In this document: positions 33,075-44,640 of the stretch, piece by piece
How positions within the stretch are numbered: the stretch's first letter is position 1
How the letters are laid out: each line of letters begins with the position of its first letter
Source of the DNA: Sorex araneus
Lineage: Eukaryota > Chordata > Mammalia > Eulipotyphla > Soricidae
Direction: 5' to 3'
Assembly: GCF_027595985.1 (NCBI RefSeq)
Contig: NC_073305.1
Location: 165,636,172-165,700,171 of the forward strand
DNA: 64,000 nt
Notes under the pieces: model-generated
Seen by the model: the letters and a program-made list of their open reading frames with translations, nothing else
Told to the model about the DNA's origin: nothing
Database searches by the model: none
Translations under genes and position numbers: made by a program

Positions 33075-33560
33075 AAAATTTTTTAAAATTTGTTTTAATT
33101 TTATCGAATCACCGTGAGATAGTTAGAAGCTTTCATGTTTGGGTTACAATCTCACAATGATCAAACAGCCATCCCTCCACCACTGCACATTCCCCACCAC
33201 CAATATCCCCGGTATACCCCTCCTTTCCCACCCTCCCCCGCCTCCATGGCAGACAATATTCCCCATACTCTCTCTCTACTTTTGGGCATTATGGCTTGCA
33301 ACACAGGCACTGAGAGGTCATCATGTTTGGTCCATTATCTACTTTCGGCACACATCTCCCATCCCAACTGGTTCTTCCAGCCATGATTTTCTTAGTGATC
33401 CCTTCTCTCTTCCATCTGCCTTCTCCCCTCCGCTCATGAAGCAGTCTTCCAGCTATGGGGCAATCCCCCTGGCCCTTGTATCTACCGTCCTTGGGTGTGA
33501 GTCTCATGTGATGCTACCCTACACTCCACAAATGAGTGCAGTCCCACATATGAGAGAGAT
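33075..33560 (-). mobile_element. L1 3' UTR, antisense, long copy
   Basis: ttatcgaatcaccgtgagat, ccatccctccaccactgcac, then ctctctctacttttgggcat, catgaagcagtcttccagc and ccttgggtgtgagtctcatg. It extends further upstream in the element than most short copies. Confidence 0.88.
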
Positions 33561-34061
33561 TTAAAAAAAAAATTATTGTGTGGGGGATAAACCTACACAC
33601 AAATAGATGAATAAAGCTACTAAATTTCTGAGCTTCCACAAAGTCGTAAATCAATGCACTGATAACAATTATTTTTTCATAAGCTGTGTATCTCTTTTTA
33701 CAGGTATAAATTAAAAATTAATAGTATGAATAATTCTATGCTAATACATTATTAAATATGCAATTTAGTAAGAATGAGGAAATAGAATTAAGAGAAATTT
33801 AAGGGAAATGTGAATAGACCTATAAAAGTTTAAAGTAGACTACATGGTTTTTTGTTCACTTTGTTAAAAATATTGTTTTTATTTTCATTGAGACTCTATG
33901 GATTTTTATATTGGTGCCATGGCAGTAAAAAAAATATAATAAAGGCAGAAAGATATAGAGAACATCTTTTTTTTCTTTAGAAATCTATGTTTTCTTTCAG
34001 CTTCCTGGATTTCTGGGCTTAGTTTATTGTTTAGGTTTGAGAAGTTTTCAGATTTTTTATT

Positions 34062-34246
34062 TGGGGCTGTGTGTGAGTGGGGGGGTCAGGGGGACAGAGA
34101 GGTGGCCAGGGATATTTCCTGGATCTATGCTCAGGACTCACTCCTGACAGACTTGGGACATCATATGAAATGCTGGGGATCAAACCCTGGTTAGCTGCAT
34201 ACAAGGCAATGACCTTTACCCTCTATACTATCCCTCCGGTGCCTTG
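34062..34246 (-). mobile_element. Diverged SINE within old L1
   Basis: Reverse strand: tgctcaggactcactcctgac, gggatcaaaccctggtt, tacaaggcaatgacc, ctatccctccgg. Contains an unusual G-run (34079-34093). Confidence 0.8.
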
Positions 34247-34679
34247 AGAAGTTTTGAGTTATTAAGGAGGCACTTTGTTCCCTTCCTTCTCGCTACTGGC
34301 ATGCATTGTCCTTATGTGTACTCTCTTGATGGAGCTTGATAGTTCTGAAGGGTTTCTTTGTTTTTTTCTAAACCTTATTTGTCTCTCTTCTTCTATTTGA
34401 GTCATTACTGGAATTTTATCTTCGATCTTACTTATCCTTACCCTGCTGCAAGTCTGAGCTGTTTGTTAAGCTTTCCATGAGGGTTTCAGGTCATTCGTTG
34501 TGTTTTTCATAGCCAGCATCTAAAATTTTAGTACATCATCCAGTTGCTCAATTGGACATTATTATCCAGTTTTACTTCTTCAACTTTCTCTGCTCCTACG
34601 TTTCTCTTTTTTTTTCATTGCCACTTTGTTTTGCATTAGTGTGTATATTTCATATGCTTAATTTTTCAGAACTTATTTA

Positions 34680-34835
34680 TTGCTTTGGAGCCACACCCAG
34701 TGGTGCTTGCACATTGCTCTGGTTCTGTGCTCCAGGGTAACTGTGCCCAGGTGATCATAGGTGTTGAGGAACCTAATCTGGGTCTCACACATGGCAAGCA
34801 TGTGTTCAGCCCATTGAGTTCTTCCTCCAGCCCAT
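34680..34835 (-). mobile_element. Diverged SINE within old L1
   Basis: gagccacacccagtggtgc, gttctgtgctccagggtaac, aacctaatctgggtctcac, tcctccagccc. Confidence 0.75.
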
Positions 34836-35763
34836 ATCTGATAGTTATTTTAAATTTATTGTCTATTGACTCCCTTACATGTCCTGAAAGCTGATCTCTC
34901 TATGATTTTCTTTGTCATTCCTTCTGTCTGCAGATGAACTTAACCTTCAACTTTATTTTTATTTTGTTTTGTTTTTCTAATGAACGGCCCTTGAATTAGA
35001 GTCTATATTGTTTTATAGAATGTAAGGTGTGTGTCTGGGGGTTCCTTCTCTAGCTATCTGGGTAGAGGTGGAGATGAGGCCTGAGTATGAAATCCGTCTT
35101 CCTGTGTGACCACACCTGTTCTTTATTCTACCCCGAAGATCAAGGTCTCAGACTTGCCCTCTAGGCCCCACATGCCTATCTGAGCTCTAGGGTTTTACCG
35201 TGGAGTCTGTACTGCCTGGATTTCCCGTGTGTAGTAACGGGTCACAGCCTCTCAGACAATCCCAGGTCTCCTTGACAAGCTTTTGCAGCGAGAGGTTTAG
35301 TCGGTGGCTGAGCACCGATGGTTCAGGGACCAGGAATCTTCCTGCAGTGCTCCATCTGCTCAAACCACAGGGACTTTTGTCCAGTTCCAGCTCCCCACCG
35401 TGGCCAGATGTGTGGCTTCTCCCCTGTGAAGGAACTTGCTGGTGGCCCGGAGACGTCTATCACCTCCGAGACCAGGCAGTTTCCCTTGGAGTGAGTGATT
35501 TCCCTCTGCTTTGCTGGTGGAATGGCTGGGCTTGTTTTGCAGCCTGAGGCCGTGGCCCTTGCACAAGTTTAGCACTGAAGGCTCTAGGGGAGAGGGGGCT
35601 TTGTCCGCCGAGCTCTGTTTGCCCAGTTGCCCAGGTGCTGAGCCTCGAAACCACAACCTATTTTCAGCAGCCTTCTAGATCTTTCCCTGTTGGTGGGAGA
35701 GTTTGCCATCTGAGTGCTCCCAAAGCCCTAACGTTTCCCCTGGTTAGTCAATAAATATCACTG

Positions 35764-35815
35764 TAGTGCCTTCCAATTATTTATTTATTTGTTTGTTTGT
35801 ATGTTTGTTTATTTA
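35764..35815. repeat. (TTTA/TTTG)n tract
   Basis: Tetranucleotide T-rich run that forms the tail of the reverse-strand SINE on its right. Confidence 0.8.
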
Positions 35816-35982
35816 TTTGCTTTTTGGGTCACACCCAGCGATGCTCAGGGGTTACTCCTGACTTTGCACTCAGGAATTACTCCTGGCAGTGCTTGGGGGA
35901 CCATATGGGATGCCGGGGGTCGGACCCGGGTCGGCCGCGTGCAAGGCAATGCCCTACCCAGCTGTGCTATCGCTCCAGCCCC
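35816..35982 (-). mobile_element. Young tRNA-derived SINE
   Basis: Near-consensus reverse-strand copy: gggtcacacccagcgatgc to gtgctatcgctccagccccc; CpGs in the head are largely retained. Confidence 0.95.
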
Positions 35983-36285
35983 CAATTTTTAATTTTTTTT
36001 TTTGCCCAGGCAGTAAGTGGAACTTAGACTGCCCCATCCTTACCCCCATGCCACAGGCTTCGAGACACGCACCTTCAGAAACGGCAGGTGCTCTGATAAA
36101 CTAAACTTGATCAGGACTAGGACTATTATAAACTGATGAGAAGTGTAGGAGATAATCTAATTGGTTTCTGGTTGTGTGTTTATTTGTTTTTGAGGGGGAG
36201 TGTTCCCTAATGTGGTCTATTCCTTCATGTTTTATGGGTATGTCTTAGAAATTTATACTTGATACAATATAGATATTTTATGTAT

Positions 36286-36529
36286 CACTGTCACTGTCAT
36301 CCCATTGCTCGTTGATTTGCTCGAGCAGGCACCAGTAACGTCTCCATTGTGAGATTTGTTGTTACTGTTTTGGCATATTGAATATGCCACGGGTAGCTTG
36401 CCAAGCTCTGCCATGTGGGTGAGATACTCTTGGTAGCTTGTCGGGCTCTCCGAGAGGGATGGAGGAATTGAACCTGGGTCGGCTGCGTGCAAGGCAAACG
36501 CCCTACCCGCTAGGCTATCGCTCCAGCTC
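36286..36529 (-). mobile_element. Full-length RTE-tailed SINE, 11-bp target-site duplication
   Basis: Exact repeats attttatgtat at 36275-36285 and 36530-36540 define a 244-bp element. In its own direction: tRNA head, B box ggttcaattcc, three potential hairpins (including the near-perfect palindrome at 36371-36389), gagacgttactggtgcctgc, ctcgagcaaatc, and a (CAGTGA)-type tail. It therefore ends in short tandem repeats, not poly A. Confidence 0.96.
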
Positions 36530-36540
36530 ATTTTATGTAT

Positions 36541-38194
36541 ATTTATACATAAATACATATTTATAAAGAAATTAAAGGTCTTGCATTCCATCCATTTTTG
36601 TTAACAATTTTTCAAGCAGTTCACCAATGTGTGGGGAGATTTTTATCGAGTTTATCATGTAGAGCATTTATTTTACAGCCAATATTTATCTGTGAGTTTT
36701 TTTTTTCCCCGACCTTGATTTTTGACCCTGAATACCAAGGATAAAAAGAATAGCAGCTAAATTAACTGGTCTTGCATTAGGCCAAGGAGAAAGGTGTTAT
36801 TTTAGAAACATAATTTAAATTTGTGTCCGCAGAACTCTGGAGTATATATATGTTTTAGCTCTGGAGGTATTCCCCATGGTTTCGATTGCGTCTGTCCTGA
36901 GAAGTTTCAATTTAATCATGGAAAGGTTTGGATCTTGTGAAAACAGCAAGAAAATCAATTATAAGGGTTTCAATTTTCTCTGGGCAATTTTCACCATTTC
37001 AGCATGCCCAAGAGAAAAACAGCCTATAATTTTGTTATGCTGAAGAATTTGGCAAGCCAGCTAATGGTCTTACTAAAAGTAAAGAAATCCCCTTGGTGGC
37101 ATCTATACAGGAAGTTATATCTGAGTCATTTGGAGTCACTGCAGAGAAGCTTTTGTTCCTGAAAAGATCAGTGGGGATTTTTCTTGGGCAGAAAAGGTGT
37201 CTGAATATTCTTAAGCCTTGGACAGATTGATCAAACTCACTGTTTCATTTCATTTCAACCTTTGCCAAATGTGACTCATCTCATATCAAACAGCCCTCTC
37301 CCTGGGCATCTTCATCTTCGAAAAAATTAACACCCAAAATGGTCTTATGTTTCTTTTACTGTGGTGATGATGAAATCTGTCTCGAAAGAAAAATATTTGT
37401 ATTGATTTTATGATCTTAGAGGCTATAACAGACAGGTGAGGCTATTATTTAGAAACATACTCTCAAAAAAAAAGTTTTGGAGGTTGTTTTTTCCTTTTTT
37501 TTCTTTCAGCAGCCAGGGAGGGGGGAGGGGAGAGTAAGCCAGAGCCTGGTAGTGAATGGAATGGCCGTTGTGTAGGAGAATGAATTAAAGTGAATCATTG
37601 AACCTGGTTAACATAAAACGTAATTAAAACAGTAAAAGAAAATGAGTAAACAATATTTACAAGTGTTCCTAAAGGAATGTTCTATGTGGCTGTTTCCCAA
37701 TATAAATATAAATATAAATATAAATGATATAATAGTCTCCAAAAGGTGGGACCATTATCTCTGTAAACCTTTGTAACTGATCTGAATAAAGGACCTGCAA
37801 GCTTTCCACAGAGAATAACCCTGTTAGTTTGGAATTTTAAATGTAAACGCTCTTCTGCCTTCCACCTACTCAGATATAGGCAGTTAAAAATTCCTGCTGT
37901 CTCTTTTCTGCTAATTTGAATACACACTCTCCTTTGCCAGAAAATGAATCATTAGATAAGAAAACCTCTTTTGGTTGTTGGCTAGATTATCAACATATTT
38001 CCTGGCATTCTGTTAGATAAATAGTTATAAGAAGCAATTTAATGTCATTTATAATAAAATGCATTTAACAGATGTTGTATTTCAAGGTCACTATAGTACT
38101 AGGTAGGGAGGCCCAGCCATCATACTCTGGAGCAGGATTGCAAGGAAAAAGTTTGGGTTTAGATAAAAATCAACTTGAGTGTGATTGTTGCCTT
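36541..38194. other. Unassigned stretch, mostly unique-looking
   Basis: No gene recognised. A small (ATAAAT)n run sits at 37699-37725. Confidence 0.35.
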
Positions 38195-38336
38195 GGATTC
38201 CCACAGGGCTTACTCCTAGCTCTGTGCTCAGGAATCACTCCTGGACAAGCTCAGAAGACCATAGGGGTGCCGGGGATTGAACCCAGGAAGGCTGCATGCA
38301 AGACAAATCCCCTACCTGTACTATCTCTCCAGCCCC
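38195..38336 (-). mobile_element. Diverged SINE, tail missing
   Basis: ctctgtgctcaggaatcactc, cggggattgaacccagg, catgcaagacaaatcccctacc, ctatctctccagcccc. Confidence 0.85.
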
Positions 38337-38409
38337 TTAGTTTCACATTTTTCTCCCAGAGCCTTTCTCTGTCTTGTACCATCACTTTTATCCTGGTGGT
38401 GAAATTGTT

Positions 38410-38588
38410 TAGGTTTTTTTTTTTTCAGTTTAGTTTTATATTTGGGTCATATCCAGCAGTGCTCAGGGTTTGCTTCTGGCTCTGCACTCAGGGGTCACTC
38501 CTGGATGCTAATCAGGTGATGGGAATTGAACCTAGGTCAACCATGTACAAGGGAAGTGTCTTATCTGATGTACTGTCTCTGGTCCTGG
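38410..38588 (-). mobile_element. Diverged SINE
   Basis: T run, gggtcatatccagcagtgctc, ggctctgcactcaggggtc, gaattgaacctaggtcaacc, ctgtctctggtcc. Confidence 0.85.
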
Positions 38589-38834
38589 TGTAATTATTTT
38601 GAGTTCTAGCTGAAGGCCCTCCTCTAGAGTTTGTACAACTAACTGCATTGGTGCAAATGAGACCAACCAAGGGTCAGGTTCTTTCTTGTAGGAATAGATG
38701 CATTTTTAATGGCTGCAAATGCATCCATTTACCACCTAATGGTGCATAAAGTAGGGCTTTAAATATTTTCCTAGAATAGATTTAACTTCTATAATAGATG
38801 GAACCTTCACCTGTTAATAAAATAAACCTAACAA

Positions 38835-39072
38835 TCACTGTATCACTGTCATCCCGTTGCTCATCGATATGCCCCAGCGGGCATCAGTAACGTCTCCATT
38901 GTGAGATTTGTTGTTGCTGTTTTTGGCATATCGAATACACCATGGGTAGCTTGTCAGGCTCTGCCGCATGGACGAGATAATCTCGGTAGCTTGGCGGGCT
39001 CTCTGAGAGGGGCGGAGGAATCAAACCCGGGTCGGCCGTGTGCAAAGCAAATGCCCTACCCGCTGTGCTATC
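38835..39072 (-). mobile_element. Full-length RTE-tailed SINE, 11-bp target-site duplication
   Basis: Exact repeats aaacctaacaa at 38824-38834 and 39073-39083. The + strand starts tcactgtatcactgtcatcc, the RTE-derived tail. The tRNA head end stops at ctgtgctatc, about 12 bp short of the usual element start. Confidence 0.95.
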
Positions 39073-39104
39073 AAACCTAACAAAATGAGAATATTTTTTA
39101 AATG

Positions 39105-39830
39105 TTATTTTATTTAAAATTTTTAAAAATTATAATATTGTGATTTACCAAGTAGCTCATAATATAGTTGCTTTAGGCATGAAATGATCCAACACCAATC
39201 CCATCAGTGTGCTCTTCCTTGCACCATCGTCTCTGGTTTCCCACTCAAATCCCAAACCTGCCCCCCTGCTGGCACATATAAATTTACTTTATATTGTTTG
39301 TTATCACACAAAGGCAACTGGGATTATCAAAACTTAGATCAATAAGAGCCAATTTATGATAATGACTATTTCTTGCAATGATGTCCCGAAAGTCATTGTC
39401 TGAGGATCTCCTATCCTGGTTGGTGCTAACAGAGCCTGTGTTATGGTTTAGACTCACGGAGCTTGGTGGGCTTCTGTGAAACTCCCCCATCAGATTAGCT
39501 GTGATCCTACTGGGCTGACAGTGCTATGAAAATTTTGAAGTGTCACACAACTGTGCAGTCCAAGAATTTTGCATCTGGAATTTGGTGGCTTGGCCGCTTG
39601 ATGAAGTTCAGTTGTGGACCTGGGCCGTTTCTATGCAGCAGAAGGCCCTGTGCCAAGGGGCTGCTGTGCCTTTAGGCAGATAAGGGAATCTTCCCCTTCC
39701 CCATTCTGGGAAAGCCCCAGAGTTCCCAGGCTGGACCAGTCTGCCTGGGAAGATTCAGCCATGTCGTGCTCTTTGGGAGATGTCTTAAACATTATTTTAG
39801 ACAAACTCTTGACATTCAGGCTTGCTTCTA
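39105..39830 (-). mobile_element. Possible unidentified retroelement
   Basis: AT-rich left end and aacaccaatcccatcagtg resemble both L1 3' UTRs and the A-rich end of element X; ttatattgtttgttat parallels element X near 48800. The right part is GC-richer. Family not known. Confidence 0.35.
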
Positions 39831-40654
39831 TCCCCAATTTTCATTTTTTTCCCATCTAACTTTAGGAGGTGCTGAGGATTGTGGATTTTCAGCTTCTGAG
39901 CTTTTCTTTCATTGTCCTGTGTTCCTTTATATGCCTATCCTACGAGCTATTTATTCTCTTCCTTGCATGTGGACATTGGAGTGATTTCCAGGTTTTCGCT
40001 ATTACCAATGAAACTGTTATGTACATTCATCTACTACATGTCTTTGGGTGGACATATGCTTCATTTCTCTTTGAGTAAATATCGAGGCATGAAATAGCTG
40101 CATCGTATGGTAAGTATATATTTAGCTTCTTAAGGAAAGTGTCAAACTGTTCATCAGTGTAAGAGAGCCTTGGTCTCCCAATAATCTCACTGACATTCGT
40201 ATGATCAAAGCTTTTACTTTTAGCCACATTAAGTGGTGGTGTCTTGCTGTGGTTTAAATTTGCATTTTCCTAATGACTAATATCAAATACATGTGTGCTT
40301 ATTTGCCATCTGTGTCATTTTGGCAAGGAGTCTGTTCAATCAAGTCTTTAGCGCATTTTAAAATAGGGTTGTTATGGAAGGTCTTTATATAATCTGAACA
40401 CTAGTTCTTTTTTTCAGTCATATGATTTGCAAATATTTTCTCTCAGTCTGTGGCTTCTCATTTTTTTAACAGTGCCTATCAAAGATAAATATTTCTTAAC
40501 TCTTCAAAAATATGACTGTAGGTGAATTTCAGTAGTCTATTGTTTCACTAATGTATGTATTTACCTGTATACCAGTAATGTAATATGGATATTTTTGCTA
40601 AATGTGTATTAGTCTGATTATTTTAACTCTCTATATTGAGCCTTTCAGTCTTGA

Positions 40655-40898
40655 ACTGGAGCAATAGCGCAGAGGGTAGGGTGTTTGCCTTGCACGCAGC
40701 TGACAAGGGTTCAATTCCTCCGTCCCTCTCAGAGAGCCTGACAAGCTACCGAGAGTATTCCGCCCGCATGGCAGAGCCTGGCAAGCTGCCCATGGAGTAT
40801 TTGATATGCCAAAAGCAGTAACAACAAGTCTCACAATAAGAGTTACTGGTGCCCGCTCGAGCAAATCGATGAACGATGGGACGACAGTGCTACAGTGC
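40655..40898 (+). mobile_element. Full-length RTE-tailed SINE (type a)
   Basis: aactggagcaatagcgcag head, B box gggttcaattcc, hairpin middle, agagttactggtgcccgctc, gagcaaatcgatgaacgatg and a tail of two gacagtgctacagtg-like units. Confidence 0.94.
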
Positions 40899-40983
40899 AA
40901 TATTGATTGAGTATTAAAATGTGATGATGAGAGGCCTCCAACTATGTAGATTTATTTTTGTAATTTTTATTGTTAGTAGTAGT

Positions 40984-41123
40984 AGCTTTTGGGCCATACC
41001 CAGCCAGTGCTCAGAGGTCACTCCTGGCAGGCTCTGCGACCATGTGAAATACCAAGGGTTGAACCTGGATCAGTCATGTGCAAGGCAAATGCCCTACCTG
41101 ATATATATTATCTCTCTAGCCAC
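40984..41123 (-). mobile_element. Diverged SINE
   Basis: gggccatacccagccagtgc, gtcactcctggcagg, gttgaacctggatcagtc, caaggcaaatgccctacc. Confidence 0.85.
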
Positions 41124-41269
41124 TCCAACTCTGTAGATTTAAAAATATTTTGTTCTATTACAAAATTCCTTACAATAGCAAAAAATCAGTTTTTTAATAT
41201 TTTTTAAGTTTAATACTTGATTTTCAAAACCAACTTCTCAATTTCTACAAAATACATATTGAAGAATTG

Positions 41270-41405
41270 AGGTCACCGAGAGGGGTCGGGTGTGAGGTGG
41301 GGTGGAAGAATATTGACATAGTGAGGCTAAACATGGTGTGTGAACATTGCATGTTTCAAACATAAACACGTAAACTCTTGCAAATCATTGTTACCTCAAA
41401 ACAAG
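41270..41405 (+). mobile_element. Possible L1 3' UTR fragment
   Basis: gtgtgaggtggggtgg, gtgtgaacattgcatgtttc and a later cattgttacctc follow the L1 3' UTR plan loosely. Confidence 0.45.
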
Positions 41406-41831
41406 AGAAAAATATCCAAACAAACAAAAACCAAATGCAAGCCAACCAACCAACTGAAAAAGATGCCTATTTAGATTTTGACAGGGATTCTATTGAATTG
41501 TTATCTGAATAGTTTTTAGTTTTCTAACCAGAGAAGATGGTACTATCCATATATGTCCTTAGGAGTTCTACTCTATTTAAGCAATGTTTTATAATTTTCA
41601 CCATAAACATCTTTTACGTTTTTTAGTATGCATCCTTACTTCACACTTTTAATCCTATTTTAATGCTATTTAATTACTTAAAAAAATTTTTGGCTGTTAG
41701 TATCGATTAATGTTTGTAATGTTGATCTTGGATCCTGAACTTTGCTAAACTCACCTGTCAATTCTAATAGTTTAAAAATCTGCATCAGAGGATTTTTAAC
41801 AGAGACAGACAATCAGGCCATCTGTAAACAG

Positions 41832-42150
41832 TTTCATCATCATCATCATCCTCATCCTGTTGATCGTAGAATTTTTCGAGCGGTCTCAGTAACATTGCCA
41901 TTCGTCCAAGCCCTGAGATTATAGAAGTCTCTGTCGACTCGTCCTTCCAACAATGCCGTAGTGGAGGCTCTTTCAGGTCAGAGGAATGAGACCCAGCTTG
42001 TTACTGGTTTTTGGCATATTAATACACCCTGGGGACCTTGCCAGGCTCTCCCATGTGGGCAGGGAACTCCCAATAGTTTGCCAGGTTCTCCAAGAGGGAG
42101 AAGAAGGCTATAAGAAGTCATGCGACCGCAAACCGCAAAGCAAAAAGTTT
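41832..42150 (-). mobile_element. RTE-derived repeat, long type (b)
   Basis: Starts with an (ATC)n tail on the + strand (41834-41850), then gatcgtagaatttttcgagc, ctcagtaacattgccattcg, the type-b insert, hairpin middle and a 5' end ttgcggtcgcatgac (reverse strand). No tRNA head. Confidence 0.85.
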
Positions 42151-42314
42151 AATCGCTCTCAAATTTAATATTTACTTTCTTTTGACCTTTTGCACTGGTT
42201 AGAACTTCCAGTAAAATAATTAATAAAGTGGTACAAGTGAGCATCCTTGTCCTATTTTTGATCATAGGGAAAAAGTATTACTTTACTTCTGTTTTCTCTT
42301 TTTTACCCTTCTAG

Positions 42315-42390
42315 TTTCAGAGATCAAACCCAGGACCTCACACATGCAAAGAAAGTGCCCTACAAACTGAGCTATAACCCTGACCTAATT
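42315..42390 (-). mobile_element. Minor-family tRNA-like SINE fragment
   Basis: The reverse strand reads gttatagctcagtttgtagg (A box) and gaggtcctgggtttgatct (B box). Closer to a plain tRNA than to the main SINE head. Confidence 0.5.
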
Positions 42391-42668
42391 TTTCATTATT
42401 AAGTATGATGCTTGAAATAAGTTTTTTCCATAGGTGTTCTTTTTCCTTTTATCATTTTGAGGAAGTTCCCTTGGTAGGAATTTTCTGAGGAACGGGAGTT
42501 GGATTTTGTGAAGTGCCTTTTTATATCTAGATTATCTTTTTTCCCCCCTGTTTTTGTTTATATGTTGGGTGAGTTTCACTGGCTTTTGAATATTAATTCA
42601 TTATCACATTTGTAAGACCATCTCATTATCTCCCTTTCTTGAACATAATCACATTTTAATTTACTTTT

Positions 42669-43134
42669 TTTAAATTTAAATTTATTTATTTTTAATTAGA
42701 GAATCACCGTGAGGGTACAGTTACAGATTTATACACTTTTGTGCTTATACTTCCCTCATACAAAGTTCGGGAACCCATCCCTTCACCAGTGCCCATTCTC
42801 CACCACCCGTAAACCCAGCGTCCCTCCCACCCTCCCCAATCCCATCTCCCCCCCACCCCACCCTGCCACTGTGGCAGGGCATTCCCTTCTGTTCTCTCTC
42901 TCTAATTAGCTGTTGTGGTTTGCAATAAAGGTGTTGAGTGGCCGCTGTGCTCAGTCTCTAGCCCTCATTCAGCCCGCAACTCCCTTCCCCCACATGGCCT
43001 TCGACTACAATGTAGTTGGTGATCGCTTCTCTGAGTTGCCCTTTCCCCGGAACGTGAGGCCAGCCTCGAAGCCATGGAGTCAACCTCCTGGTACTTATTT
43101 CTACAGTTCTTGGGTGTTAGTCTCCCACTCTGTT
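42669..43134 (-). mobile_element. Young L1 3' UTR insertion, 18-bp target-site duplication
   Basis: Exact repeats acattttaatttactttt at 42651-42668 and 43135-43152. Contains only 3' UTR, including the G-rich tract (reverse strand, about 42820-42880). By eye almost identical to 58657-59117. The two copies share an identical 66-codon open frame, which is chance conservation in UTR DNA. Confidence 0.96.
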
Positions 43135-44464
43135 ACATTTTAATTTACTTTTGGATTCAATTTGCTAAAATTTGTTTAGTAGTTTTGCATCTATGTCCTG
43201 AAAGGCAAGGCTTGTTGTATTTCTTTATGTTCTTTGACTCATATTGATGTAGGTGAATACACACTTCATTGAATGAGTTAGAAACTACTCTTAATTTTCT
43301 GCATTCTTTTATGCATAATGGTACTTTTTTTCCCCTAGTAAAAGCATCTCAACCTGAAGTTTACTCTGTAACAAAATTTTAGCCCCATTTCATTTTTTTG
43401 TGTGTGAAAAATATAGGATATTTTAGATTTTTTTTGAATTTTGTATGTTTCAAGGAATTTCTCTAGTCCATCTAACTACTTTATTAGCATCAGATTTGTC
43501 ATTCTATTCCTCTATTATCCTTTTAATTCTGTAGAATCTAGACTGATACCATTTCTCATGGTGAATCTTAGCAATTCCTGATTGTTTCTGCTTTTCCTGA
43601 TTAGTCTAGCTAGAGAGTTACCAATTTTATTGATTTCTCAAAGAGTTAGCATTTGGCTCATTGATTTTCTTTATTGTTTTATGGTGTGTTTTGTTGCTTT
43701 CTAATCTGATTTTATTTTCTTCCTGTGTTACTCAATTTTTTTTTGCTTCGGTGGATTCTTTTATTCGAATTTCACTTTCAAATACTATAAATTTCCCCTA
43801 AGTACTATTTAAGGCACATTTCACAGATTTGGAAATAGATGCTTTTAAAACAAATTCTCTCTTTAAAATGCTTGCCAGTTCTTTTTGGTTCATTTTTTGA
43901 CTCATAGATTATTTAGAAGTGTGTCATTTAGTTTCCAAATATTTGAAGATTTTCTAGACATTTTTCACTGACTAATTTTTAACAATTTTAATAAAGCTTG
44001 TTCTATGTATGACTAAAATTATTTTAATTTGTTGAGTTATTTTAAAAGTAAGTTTAACATATTTTTAATGTGGTTTATCTTAGTAAATGGCTCATGTGCA
44101 CTGAAAAATAGGTATCCTTCTTTGAGGTAGAGAGTTCTGCCCTGGAGAACTCTAAGTCAAGCTGGTCAATTATGTTTAAAATTCTTTTGTGCTTTTCTAT
44201 TTATTCTGTAGGTTTTTGTTAAAGTTTTAAAATTTGTTCCGTTTACTGTTGAGTGAAGAGTATTTAAATTTGCTATTGTAGATTTGTATACTTTTCTTAT
44301 ACTTTTATAAGGTTTATTTACATATTATGTTATTAGATTTTTATCAAATGTTTGTTAGTAAATATTTAGATTTTTAAATGCCCTCCTGATAAATTAACCT
44401 ATTTATAATTATTAAATAATTTAAAACATTTCTGATAATAGTTTTACTTTGATTTCTTACCTCA

Positions 44465-44640
44465 GGATAGTCACTCAATATAGAGGTTTACTCTGGTTCT
44501 TGGTGGTGGAATATGTGCACTGGTGAAGGGATGGGTGTTTGAGCATTGTGTAACTGAGACTTAAGATGGAAAGCTTTGTAACTTTCCACATGGTGATTCA
44601 ATAAAAATAAATAAATTTTAAAAAATAAATAAAAATAAAG
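44465..44640 (+). mobile_element. L1 3' UTR end
   Basis: ggtggtggaatatgtgcactg, gtgaagggatgggtgtttg, cattgtgtaactgagactta, gtgattcaataaaaataaat. Confidence 0.88.

Larger units (their letters stand above)
31185..35755 (-). mobile_element. Old L1, antisense, with nested insertions
   Basis: The reverse strand carries blocks in L1 order: the ORF2 5' part/inter-ORF region (31185-32330, with tttctgctgagaaatctg on the + strand), an ORF1-like region (33960-34660) and a GC-richer 5' UTR-like part (about 35030-35755). Interruptions are younger L1 3' UTRs (31562-31985, 33075-33560), an RPL22 retrocopy and SINEs (34062-34246, 34680-34835). All frames are broken. Block identity is by general resemblance to old mammalian L1. 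Confidence 0.6.

Noticed and set aside
35200-35547. 115-codon frame in a GC-rich stretch
   Set aside because: It lies at the 5' UTR-like end of the old antisense L1 tract, overlaps frames on the other strand and shows no domain.
42709-42909. A 66-codon frame identical in two places 16 kb apart (also 58694-58894)
   Set aside because: Both lie in the 3' UTR of near-identical young L1 insertions with target-site duplications. Identity reflects recent copying, not protein conservation.
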